Source of the DNA: a virus
Virus record (IMG/VR): IMGVR_UViG_3300020162_001076
Location: 1 to 27,595 of that record
DNA length: 27,595 nucleotides
Reading direction: 5' to 3' (one strand)
Shown here: positions 16,595 through 22,685 of the stretch, one piece after another
How positions within the stretch are numbered: the first letter of the stretch is position 1
How the letters are laid out: each line of letters opens with the position of its first letter
Made by a program: the position numbers and the translations under genes
The notes under the pieces: generated by a model
Told to the model about the DNA's origin: nothing
The model's input: only the letters and a program-made list of their open reading frames with translations
Databases searched by the model: none

Positions 16595-17245
16595 ATGCGC
16601 GTACCGGTACAGCGAGACAGCACGGCGACAGGCGTGGTCGGCGCGAAGGTCGCGCTCATCAAGCCAGGTACGAACGTCACGTTCTCCGAGGCTGTCGTCG
16701 CCGACAAGCTCGAGGTCACGATCAATGCCTCGGGTGGCGGCGGTGGAGGCGGCACGCCGGCCTCCTCGGTCGTGTCGGAGACGTCATTTGGATTGTCGCC
16801 GGCCGTCGGCACGAGCACCGACTACGCGCGAGGCGATCACAGCCACGGTAGCCCGACGATCCCGCTGGCCTCCTCGGTCGTTGCCGAGACGTCGTTCGGG
16901 CAGAGCAGCGCGGTTGGCACGAGCACCAGCGTTGCGCGAGCGGATCACACGCACGGCACGCCGGCCGTACCTGCTCACTCTGCGCTGTCGTCGCTGGCGT
17001 GGACGTCGAGCGGACACACTGGCACGGCGACGTCGGTCGCGGTGTTTAACGGCGGTGGAGCTGCGGCAGTCTCCACGCCGAGCGCGGATGGTCAGGTGCT
17101 CTCTCGCCAGGGCGGCGCGCTCGTGTGGGTCACGCTGGCGGCTGGCCTAGCGCTCTACCCTGAGGTCACCGAGGTCATCCTCGAGGAGGCCAATGTGCTG
17201 ACGCTCGGCGTGACGCTCACACCTAACTCCGGGACGATCTCCTAA
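16595..17245 (+). CDS. Tail fibre-like protein with two HxH-bearing repeats
   Basis: The 216-residue protein begins with a short beta segment (VALIKPGTNVTFSEA...KLEVTINA) of the type found in many tail fibres, then a poly-Gly hinge (residues 47-53). Two tandem 36-residue repeats follow (56-91 and 92-127), each starting ASSVV-ETSFG and ending in ARGDHSHG or ARADHTHG. The DHxHG motif occurs in trimeric fibres, where HxH residues from three chains can bind a metal ion on the axis, as in T4 short fibres. The C-terminal part carries ADGQVLSRQGGALVWV, another common fibre pattern. It probably forms a short trimeric fibre at the tail tip. Confidence 0.8.
   Translation: MRVPVQRDSTATGVVGAKVALIKPGTNVTFSEAVVADKLEVTINASGGGGGGGTPASSVVSETSFGLSPAVGTSTDYARGDHSHGSPTIPLASSVVAETSFGQSSAVGTSTSVARADHTHGTPAVPAHSALSSLAWTSSGHTGTATSVAVFNGGGAAAVSTPSADGQVLSRQGGALVWVTLAAGLALYPEVTEVILEEANVLTLGVTLTPNSGTIS
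16760..16975 (+). repeat. Two tandem 108-bp coding repeats in the fibre gene
   Basis: Copy 1 is 16760-16867 and copy 2 is 16868-16975. Both begin GCCTCCTCGGTCGT and stay in register with no gaps for 36 codons. The DHxHG box is kept in both (residues 81-85 and 117-121), showing that the repeat unit is the metal-binding module. Copy-number change by recombination would alter fibre length without breaking the frame. Confidence 0.8.
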
Positions 17246-18234
17246 TGCCACTCGCTACCCTGCACTACCGATTCGTCGGCTCGCAAGCCTTCACGGCTGG
17301 CTCCATCTCCGGATGCCTCGACGCCATCTACACGCTCGGGACCAAGGTCACCTATGCGAACGGCACCACGCGCACGCCGGGCAGCGGGTCCGCATGGACA
17401 TGGACGCGGCAGCAGATCGGCGGCATCACGGAAGCGTGCATCGGTGCGATGCCGGCGGCGAACGCGCTGAACATGCGCTTCATCGTGGCAGGCAGCACGA
17501 CCTCACGCGCCTACACGGTGCTTGCACCCGATGCAGCGACGATCAGCAACGTGCTCGTGCAGGGGATGAACCGTGGTTCAGCAACGCTGACGGGCAACTG
17601 GTACGACGCGCAGCCCTTCGGCAGCGGGAACGTCGGTTACTGGCGCTGCTCACTCGCGTTCAGCAACGCGCAAGCCGTGGCGTACATGTGGGAGAGCGAG
17701 GAGACTTACGTCATCCAGGTCGGCATCACGGGATCGTCCACGTTCAGCGCGTGCGGCGGCGGTGCCTTCCTCGACCCGAAGGACACGGGAGCGCCGGCCG
17801 CAGAGAGTGACGGTCGCCTGTACGGCCAGTGGTCCACGGGATCCACCGAGGTCATCCCGGCGCAGTTCCTCACGCACTACTTCCTCGCTGGCTCGGCCGG
17901 CATGATGACGCACTACACGGGCAGCGCGCGAGGCCACCACTGCGTTCTGAACCCCGGCACGACGACGGCCGTGGTTACCTCTCGCATGATCATCCCCGGC
18001 GGTACGGCAGCGATGCCGGCCGGCCAGCAGAACCCCAACGGTAAGCTGGTGATGGTCGAGGATGTACCGTTCAATCAAGCGAACTCAACAGTCTGGGGAT
18101 CTTGGAGAGCGATGGCGTACACCCGACTCGCAATCACGGGGCAGGTCTGGCGCCTGTCGGGCGCCGAGAAGGGCTACTTCGTCGGTGGATCTGCATCGAC
18201 GGCGCAGGACGGCATCCTGCTCCTCGCGAACTAG
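17245..18234 (+). CDS. Putative tail tip/receptor-binding protein of unknown family
   Basis: This 329-residue protein begins at ATG 17245 on the last base of the fibre stop (TAATG). It is Ser/Thr/Gly-rich and beta-like with many aromatic residues (SAWTWTRQQIGG, NVGYWRCSLAF, QAVAYMWESEETYVIQVG). A glycine-rich turn GACGGGAFLDP-like stretch and GHHCVLNPG lie in the second half. The position directly after the fibre and before the lysis region suggests a receptor-binding or tail-tip role. I recognise no enzyme motif. Transmembrane segments and a signal peptide are absent. Confidence 0.75.
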   Translation: MPLATLHYRFVGSQAFTAGSISGCLDAIYTLGTKVTYANGTTRTPGSGSAWTWTRQQIGGITEACIGAMPAANALNMRFIVAGSTTSRAYTVLAPDAATISNVLVQGMNRGSATLTGNWYDAQPFGSGNVGYWRCSLAFSNAQAVAYMWESEETYVIQVGITGSSTFSACGGGAFLDPKDTGAPAAESDGRLYGQWSTGSTEVIPAQFLTHYFLAGSAGMMTHYTGSARGHHCVLNPGTTTAVVTSRMIIPGGTAAMPAGQQNPNGKLVMVEDVPFNQANSTVWGSWRAMAYTRLAITGQVWRLSGAEKGYFVGGSASTAQDGILLLAN

Positions 18235-18243
18235 GGAGGCATC

Positions 18244-18441
18244 GTGACCGACTGCACCGACTACGTCCTCGCCGTGCTCGAGTCCCATCCCACGACGGCG
18301 ATCCTGCGACTCTCTGCACGCGCCTATGCATCGTGCGATCTCTCGCGCATCCCTGCTGGCATCACTACGCTCGAGACTGCCGAGGACTACTGCGAGGCCA
18401 CTGAGTCCGACGGCACACTGCTCATCCGCTTCCGCGTGTAA
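18244..18441 (+). CDS. 65-residue acidic hypothetical protein
   Basis: GTG 18244 is preceded by GGGAGGC. The small protein is mildly acidic and contains three cysteines and a central helix-like part (YVLAVLESHPTTAILRLSARAYA). No family is recognised and there is no membrane segment. It lies between the tail-tip gene and the lysis-region genes. Its good ribosome binding site and codon use support expression. Confidence 0.68.
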   Translation: MTDCTDYVLAVLESHPTTAILRLSARAYASCDLSRIPAGITTLETAEDYCEATESDGTLLIRFRV

Positions 18442-18482
18442 CCTCCGATTAGTCGTGATAGCATCGCCACATCACGGGGGTG

Positions 18483-18767
18483 ATGGTGGCCGACTCGACT
18501 ACTCCAGCGTGGACGCAGCGCCTTGTGCCTGTGCCTGTGTGGGCCCTCATGCTGATCGGGGCCGCGATGGCCGGCGGCGGCGGTGTCCTCGGGATGCAGT
18601 CCGCGGAGGCCAAGAGCACTCCGCAGGTTGAGTCTGCTCAGATCGAGCAGATCCTCTCCAGCCAGCGCAGGATCGAGGGCCGGCTTGACGCTATCGAGCG
18701 TCAGCTCGCCACGGTCGCCGCGATGGCCCACACTCACACAGGAGTCAGCAGTGCCCCTATCCCCTGA
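18483..18767 (+). CDS. One-TM coiled-coil protein, holin- or spanin-like
   Basis: The 94-residue product has one hydrophobic segment at about residues 18-38 (VWALMLIGAAMAGGGGVLGM), then a coiled coil (VESAQIEQILSSQRRIEGRLDAIERQL). The start may be GTG 18480, ATG 18483 or GTG 18486; GGGGG at 18476-18480 suits the last best by spacing. It is located four genes upstream of the endolysin. A single TM followed by a coiled coil could be an inner-membrane spanin in a Gram-negative host or a holin-like protein; no lipobox partner was found. A hairpin (CGTGAT 18454-18459, ATCACG 18471-18476) lies just upstream. Confidence 0.7.
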   Translation: MVADSTTPAWTQRLVPVPVWALMLIGAAMAGGGGVLGMQSAEAKSTPQVESAQIEQILSSQRRIEGRLDAIERQLATVAAMAHTHTGVSSAPIP

Positions 18768-18936
18768 CGAGATCGTAAAGCTCCCGGCCGAGGTCCTCGA
18801 CCTGCTCGCCGCGATCAAGGACGCCCGCGCCGTGGACGGCGACGGCGGCGCCAAGATCACGCGCGGCGAGAAGAAGCTCCTCCTCACGAAGGCCGCTCGC
18901 CTCGTGTGGCTGCTCACCACTGACGCACTCGACTAG
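18751..18936 (+). CDS. 61-residue helical protein with DGxGxxIT motif
   Basis: I start this gene at GTG 18751 with AGGAGT at 18740-18745; it overlaps the end of the TM gene by 17 bases. The product is helical (SPDEIVKLPAEVLDLLAAIKDA), has VDGDGGAKITRGE at residues 28-40, and ends in KLLLTKAARLVWLLTTDALD. The Asp/Gly loop resembles an EF-hand but has Ala rather than Gly at the sixth loop position, so calcium binding is doubtful. Similar small proteins with a DGKITxxE loop occur near lysis or tail genes in other phages. Its function is not known. Confidence 0.72.
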   Translation: MPLSPDEIVKLPAEVLDLLAAIKDARAVDGDGGAKITRGEKKLLLTKAARLVWLLTTDALD

Positions 18937-18944
18937 GAGGCAAC

Positions 18945-19295
18945 ATGGCCGCTCTCGACCTCTCCAATCCTACGCAGCTCCCCTATGTCGCGTGGACAGG
19001 GACACCCGGCACTTCGAACCTCTGTCGTGTGGTGCTTCTGCCGAGCTTCCCGGTCAAGATCACGATCCACAACCGCGACAAGGCGACGAAGGACCTGGTG
19101 CTCTCGACCGATCAGACGCTGACCGATGGTGGCGCTGCGCCGGCCAACCAGTACTTCACGATCACCGAGCAGACGCTGATCCTGCACGGCGAGAATCGGA
19201 TCACTGGGAAGCAGGGCGTGACGCAGCTGGTGTTCTTCTCGCCTTCGCATACGAACGTCAACATCGAGCTTCTCCTCGAGGAAGGCGATCTCTGA
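18945..19295 (+). CDS. 116-residue beta-rich hypothetical protein
   Basis: ATG 18945 follows a clear AGGAGG at 18935-18940. The protein looks like a small beta-sandwich: LCRVVLLPSFPVKITIHNRD, KDLVLSTDQTLTDGG, YFTITEQTLILHGENRI and NVNIELLLEEGDL. It lacks TM segments and cysteine pairs. A virion decoration, tail-associated or accessory role is possible, but I do not recognise the family. The stop overlaps the next ATG by one base (TGATG), so it is translated with the following TM gene. Confidence 0.75.
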   Translation: MAALDLSNPTQLPYVAWTGTPGTSNLCRVVLLPSFPVKITIHNRDKATKDLVLSTDQTLTDGGAAPANQYFTITEQTLILHGENRITGKQGVTQLVFFSPSHTNVNIELLLEEGDL

Positions 19296-19831
19296 TGCCT
19301 GAGCACTTCAGCGTGCAGGAGGCGCCACCCGACGAGGTGGCGTCTGCCGTTACGGCTCCAGCACAAGAGCCAGCCAAGGACGCCATCGTGGAGCAGGTCA
19401 GCGACGACGCTGGCCTCGTCGCGCATGAGGCGCAGGCCCCCACGCCTGACGAGATCGTGAAGATCGCGGAGAACGCTGACGGCGGTGCAGTCGGTATCGT
19501 TCTTGCGCTAATCGCTGTGCTCGGTGGCGGGGCTGCATGGAGGTTCTGGGCACAGCACAGCAAGCAGAAGGCCGAGATCGAGGCCAAGCGCGCTGAGCAG
19601 GACCACGAGTTGGCGATGCGCCGGCTTGAGCTCGAGGCGCAGCACGCGCACGCTAGCCCTCCTACGTGCCTTGCCAAGCACGCCGAGATCGAAGCGCGCC
19701 TATCAGCCATCGAGAGCAAGAGCGCATCCTTCAGCTTGCCAGACGGCTTCGACGCAGACGATCTGAGCGACAGGCTCGCCAAGATCGAGAAGGCGCTCAA
19801 GCCCAAGCCCGCACCGAGGACGAAGCGATGA
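19295..19831 (+). CDS. One-TM protein with C-terminal coiled coil in the lysis region
   Basis: The gene starts at ATG 19295 (TGATG overlap) and encodes 178 residues. Residues 1-62 are acidic and soluble. A TM helix lies at about 63-86 (GGAVGIVLALIAVLGGGAAW), followed by a long charged helix (KQKAEIEAKRAEQDHELAMRR) and a second coiled coil ending in a basic tail (KPKPAPRTKR). It overlaps the endolysin start (ATGA), so a lysis role such as holin, antiholin or spanin is plausible. The long cytoplasmic-type N-terminus is unusual for a holin. Membrane topology cannot be fixed from sequence alone. Confidence 0.75.
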   Translation: MPEHFSVQEAPPDEVASAVTAPAQEPAKDAIVEQVSDDAGLVAHEAQAPTPDEIVKIAENADGGAVGIVLALIAVLGGGAAWRFWAQHSKQKAEIEAKRAEQDHELAMRRLELEAQHAHASPPTCLAKHAEIEARLSAIESKSASFSLPDGFDADDLSDRLAKIEKALKPKPAPRTKR

Positions 19832-20280
19832 ACCTGTCTCCGCACTTCACGTTCGATGAGCTCACCCGTACCGGACAGTCGAGCCTCCAGGCGAAGAACC
19901 GCGAGGAGGCTCGCGCTTACCTCTCGTCGCTCACGCAGCTCGCCGCGATGCTCGAGGTGATCCGCGCGCACTTCGGGCGTCCGCTCAAGGTCAACAGCGC
20001 CTTCCGCGGCGCCGCCGTGAACGCAGCCACGCCAGGCGCGAGCAAGACATCGCAACACATGCTCGGCGAGGCCGCTGATATCGAGATCCCCGGCGTGGAC
20101 GATGCCGACCTGCACCGATGGATCTGCACGCAGAGCGGGCTCAAGTTCGGGCAGTGCATCCTCGAGCGCCCTCCGGGCAGGTCGTGGGTGCATGTGTCCA
20201 TCTGCGGCACGCGCGATCCGAAGCGGTGCGGCGAGGCGCTCACCTTCGACGGCAAGAAGTACTCGCCGTGGAAGCCGTAG
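19828..20280 (+). CDS. Endolysin, M15-type zinc D-Ala peptidase
   Basis: The 150-residue protein is an M15-like peptidase that cuts peptide bonds in peptidoglycan. Zinc ligands are visible as SQHMLGEAADIE (His 77, Asp 84) and SWVHVS (His 122), with Glu 113 in QCILERP as likely catalytic base. The N-terminal MNLSPHFTFDELTRT and the LKVNSAFRG before the active site are typical of the M15_3 subgroup, which includes phage lysins and phage-encoded carboxypeptidases. There is no signal peptide or separate wall-binding domain, so it likely needs a holin. ATG 19828 overlaps the preceding TM gene (ATGA). Confidence 0.9.
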   Translation: MNLSPHFTFDELTRTGQSSLQAKNREEARAYLSSLTQLAAMLEVIRAHFGRPLKVNSAFRGAAVNAATPGASKTSQHMLGEAADIEIPGVDDADLHRWICTQSGLKFGQCILERPPGRSWVHVSICGTRDPKRCGEALTFDGKKYSPWKP

Positions 20281-20600
20281 ACCCTGCCTGCACATGGGAG
20301 GCCGGCGAGGTCGTCGGCGTCTACGACTCGCGCCTGTCGCTGGACGGATGCGAGATCCCGGCCGGCGTGGTCCTGCGACTGCATGTCGTGGAGGTCACGC
20401 CTGTCGTCGTCCGCATCGAGGTGACGTCGCACCCGGACTGCGAGCCGGAACCTGACGAGCGCGAGAAGCTCCGCACGCTGCGCCGTCAGGCTGTGCGCGA
20501 GGCACACGACCGCTGGGGCGACGGCTTCGTCGTGGACTACGGTACGGGAGACTGCGCTGAAACGCGGCGCGTGGACGTAGAGGTCATCGAGACACGTTAG
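20268..20600 (+). CDS. 110-residue hypothetical protein, last gene of the late operon
   Basis: I choose GTG 20268, which overlaps the endolysin end by 13 bases and starts MEAVDPACTWEAGE. The N-terminal half is beta-like (VVGVYDSRLSLDGCEIPAGVVLRLHVVEVTPVVVRIEV); the second half has a basic helix (EREKLRTLRRQAVREAHDRWGDGFVVDYG). Four cysteines are present. No family is recognised. Transcription probably ends at the strong hairpin 39 bases after the stop. The frame stays open well upstream, so the start is less certain than the frame. Confidence 0.65.
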   Translation: MEAVDPACTWEAGEVVGVYDSRLSLDGCEIPAGVVLRLHVVEVTPVVVRIEVTSHPDCEPEPDEREKLRTLRRQAVREAHDRWGDGFVVDYGTGDCAETRRVDVEVIETR

Positions 20601-20638
20601 ACTGCCTCGTCGCACCCTACCGGGGAATGACGGCGACA

Positions 20639-20671
20639 ACGCCCGCGGGACCATGGTGGCTCCGCGGGCGT
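20639..20671. terminator. Bidirectional hairpin between convergent operons
   Basis: ACGCCCGCGG (20639-20648) and CCGCGGGCGT (20662-20671) form a perfect 10-bp GC-rich stem around a 13-base loop containing ACCATGGT. It lies 39 bases after the last rightward late gene and 18 bases beyond the stop of the last leftward gene. T-runs are short, so it may act by stalling, with a factor, or by protecting 3' ends from both sides. Confidence 0.8.
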
Positions 20672-20688
20672 CAACATGTCAGCGATCC

Positions 20689-20988
20689 TTACAGGTTGTA
20701 GTCGTCGCAGTACTGGACCTGTATGGGCCTGCGCCCCCACGACACGGCCGCGTCATGGCTCCCGACGAGGATGTCGATGCGGTTCTTGCGACGGATCTTA
20801 CGTCCTCGATCCTGCACGGTGTAGCGCACCCACTCGCCGTCAATCAGCAGCTCGAGGCATGTGCCGATAGCCCAGTGCCGCGAGGCCGCGACGACATGGT
20901 ATGGCGCGTCGAGCCTGATGCCGGAGGCGGTGTAGCCCGAGCATCCGAGGCAGTTAGCCGTGTAGGCCGTTGCGATCATCGTCCACAT
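20689..20988 (-). CDS. 3D-domain (double-psi beta-barrel) protein, putative peptidoglycan enzyme
   Basis: The 99-residue protein is nearly all one 3D domain, named for three conserved Asp residues and related to the catalytic barrel of MltA-type lytic transglycosylases. Diagnostic parts are IATAYTANCLGCSGYTASG, HVVAASRHWAIGTCLEL, VQDRGRKIRRKNRIDILVG and AVSWGRRPIQVQ. Asp 60, Asp 72 and Asp 79 are candidates for the conserved acids; the family's usual DTGG is DRGR here. No signal peptide is visible. It is at the far end of the leftward operon, away from the endolysin, so it may help lysis or modify the wall at another time. The start has GAGG upstream. Confidence 0.82.
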   Translation of the reverse strand: MWTMIATAYTANCLGCSGYTASGIRLDAPYHVVAASRHWAIGTCLELLIDGEWVRYTVQDRGRKIRRKNRIDILVGSHDAAVSWGRRPIQVQYCDDYNL

Positions 20989-21332
20989 GGCGCAGCCTCG
21001 AGCGTGACGACGAGGGCTTCTGCGTATGTCTGCGCTTCCTTGATGAGACCTAGATACTTCTTCCCGTTGTACTCAAACTTTCCCTCGCACACCCAAAGCT
21101 CATTGACGAAATCCCAGCATACGCAGATGTGCTGATCACCCATCGCCTCCCGCACCAGTGCGAGCAGGCAACCCAGCGTGGCTGGGTCGGTGAGGTCGGG
21201 AATCTCGTCGGGTGAGAAGGCGTGAGCCTCATAGCGCAGGCGTAGACCCGACGTGAGGATCATTCCCGGCATCCATCGCCATCCACGGCACGCCACGGCG
21301 CGGCGTGCGAGCGAGATCATCTCGTCGGTCAT
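20976..21332 (-). CDS. Hypothetical early protein of a recurrent phage family
   Basis: I start at ATG 21332 (ATGA overlap with the upstream gene, GAGGGG before it), giving 118 residues. The protein begins MTDEMISLARRAVACRGWRWMPGM, followed by DLTDPATLGCLLALVREA and WDFVNELWVCEGKFEYNGKKY, and ends with a helix containing AEALVVTLEAA. I recognise this arrangement (GWRWMPGM...DPATLGCLLALVREA...AEALVxALEAA) from many environmental phage genomes, always as an uncharacterised small protein near replication genes. Its role is unknown. The gene overlaps the 3D-domain gene by 13 bases. Confidence 0.82.
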   Translation of the reverse strand: MTDEMISLARRAVACRGWRWMPGMILTSGLRLRYEAHAFSPDEIPDLTDPATLGCLLALVREAMGDQHICVCWDFVNELWVCEGKFEYNGKKYLGLIKEAQTYAEALVVTLEAAPCGR

Positions 21333-21532
21333 CGCCCCTCCTCGCGTCGGTGCTCGCCGCGTTCGATGGCGTCCGCCTCGTACATCACGCGTGTCAACTG
21401 TTCGCCTTCCGCAGGAGACATTCGCAGCCACGCCACCACGGCGGCGCGCTCCTCGGCGACAGCACGCGCGACGGCCTCGTCCACGCCTACGATCGCGTCC
21501 CATCGCTTCAGACGCTCCAGTGCGTCACTCAC
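21329..21532 (-). CDS. 67-residue helical early protein
   Basis: GTG 21532 is preceded by a strong GGAGG on the minus strand and overlaps the upstream stop by 8 bases. A longer reading from 21607 would run through the upstream gene and is unlikely. The product is helical and acidic: SDALERLKRWDAIVGVDEAV, AEERAAVVAWLRMSP, and a C-terminal ADAIERGEHRREEG. The ERAAVVAWLR...IERGEHR pattern often precedes the DPATLGCLLALVREA protein in related phages, as it does here. Its function is not known. Confidence 0.78.
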   Translation of the reverse strand: MSDALERLKRWDAIVGVDEAVARAVAEERAAVVAWLRMSPAEGEQLTRVMYEADAIERGEHRREEGR

Positions 21533-21815
21533 GGCGACCTCCAAGTGCGGCGAGCTGCGCCGCGTCCTCTGTCTCGATGGCGATGCGCTCGGCCTGGAGT
21601 AGGCCACGCTGACGAGCTGCGGTCATCACGCGCTCTTGCGCCTCTGCGCGCGTCTCTGCGCGTCCACGCTGGTCATCGCGAGGGTCGGGCATGTTGAGCT
21701 CCCACGCCCAGCGATCGTACATCTCCTGCACGATGCCCCATGCCGACGAGCCAGCGAACGACGCGCTGTACGTGGGCCTTCCGTTGACGTCGCTTCCAAC
21801 TACGCGCCAGGTCAT
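21525..21815 (-). CDS. 96-residue hypothetical early protein
   Basis: ATG 21815 is preceded by GGGGG on the minus strand and overlaps the upstream gene (ATGA). The first 40 residues look like a small alpha-beta unit (TWRVVGSDVNGRPTYSASF, WGIVQEMYDRWAWELN); the rest is a charged helix with many Arg, Glu and Ala residues (RGRAETRAEAQERVMTAARQR). It may be a small regulator or accessory protein of the recombination operon. No named family is recognised and no membrane segment is present. Confidence 0.75.
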   Translation of the reverse strand: MTWRVVGSDVNGRPTYSASFAGSSAWGIVQEMYDRWAWELNMPDPRDDQRGRAETRAEAQERVMTAARQRGLLQAERIAIETEDAAQLAALGGRRE

Positions 21816-22033
21816 GCGACCCCCATCGTCTGATCGAGCAGGTACTCCGGCACAGGCTTACGCGCGCTGTCCTTCCATGCGAGGCAAGCACGAAGGCGTG
21901 CGCCAGATGCGGTGCGGCTGAAGCCGACGATCTCCGCGTGGCCGGCGCCTTCGCGCACTACCCACATGATGCGGCCGTTGTAGTCGATGACCTCGAGGTC
22001 GCGCCCATCCGGCGCAGTAGCGAGCCAGTTCAT
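21812..22033 (-). CDS. 73-residue hypothetical early protein
   Basis: I choose ATG 22033, which overlaps the exonuclease stop (ATGA). The product starts MNWLATAPDGRDLEVIDYNG and has a small beta part (RIMWVVREGAGHAEIVGFSR) followed by RLRACLAWKDSARK and PEYLLDQTMGVA. Longer in-frame readings would lie inside the exonuclease gene and are rejected. It is one of four small proteins translated in a tight overlapping series between the exonuclease and the 3D-domain protein. I cannot assign a function. Confidence 0.75.
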   Translation of the reverse strand: MNWLATAPDGRDLEVIDYNGRIMWVVREGAGHAEIVGFSRTASGARLRACLAWKDSARKPVPEYLLDQTMGVA

Positions 22034-22674
22034 GCGGCACCCACAAGCGCGCGGTACACGGCGCGGGTGACCTCGACGTCTTGCAGGCAGTATGCGGCGA
22101 TCTCGTCGCGGCTTCCGGAGAGCCACATGTCCCACACCTGCGATCCGTCGCCAGACTTGCCCTCGAGGCCAAGGGCCGTGGCGAGGTCGCCGAGACGGCA
22201 TCGCTCCGCGCCCATCGCGAGGCGCATGGTGTCCTGCACGGCGTGACGATGGCCGCGGTACTCGGACAGTTCACGAGCCAGATTATGCACTCCGTTACGC
22301 GCCGCAGCGATGTGGAGACGCGGCAGGTCGAACCCGACGATGTTGTGGCCCACGATCGTGTCGGGCGCGTACTGCACGAGGATCGCGTCCAGCTCGCCAA
22401 GCATCTTCCGTTCGCCATGCTCGTCCAGCATGATGACGGTACGCTCTTGGACGTCGTGGCCGATCTCCACGATCACGCCGATGCAGCAGATGCGCGCATA
22501 GCGCCAATCGAGAGCAGTGCGAAGCCACTGCTCCATGCGGTGCTCCTCGACCCATTTGGCGATGGACTCGGGCTTCGTGTAGTTGCCGGGGACGGACGCC
22601 AGCGCGTGCGCGTCAACCTGCTCGTCCGTCCAGTTGGCGGGAAGCGTCTCGATGTCTAGGTAGAGTGTGGTCAT
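22030..22674 (-). CDS. DEDDy-type 3'-5' exonuclease
   Basis: This 214-residue protein has the three exonuclease motifs of the DnaQ-like/PolB-associated superfamily: YLDIETLP with Asp 7 and Glu 9, IVGHNIVGFDLPRL with Asp 116, and YCLQDV with Tyr 195 and Asp 199. The Tyr in the third motif places it in the DEDDy group. It is a stand-alone nuclease; I see no attached polymerase domain. Together with the ERF protein encoded just upstream, it could provide end resection or trimming for strand annealing. Proofreading for the host polymerase is less likely. GGAG lies 8 bases before the minus-strand ATG. Confidence 0.9.
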   Translation of the reverse strand: MTTLYLDIETLPANWTDEQVDAHALASVPGNYTKPESIAKWVEEHRMEQWLRTALDWRYARICCIGVIVEIGHDVQERTVIMLDEHGERKMLGELDAILVQYAPDTIVGHNIVGFDLPRLHIAAARNGVHNLARELSEYRGHRHAVQDTMRLAMGAERCRLGDLATALGLEGKSGDGSQVWDMWLSGSRDEIAAYCLQDVEVTRAVYRALVGAA

Positions 22675-22685
22675 TGTAGTGCTCC

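Noticed and set aside
18751-18936. True EF-hand calcium site in the 61-residue protein
   Set aside because: The loop DGDGGAKITRGE lacks the Gly at the sixth position and a conserved acidic residue at position 5, so calcium binding is not supported.
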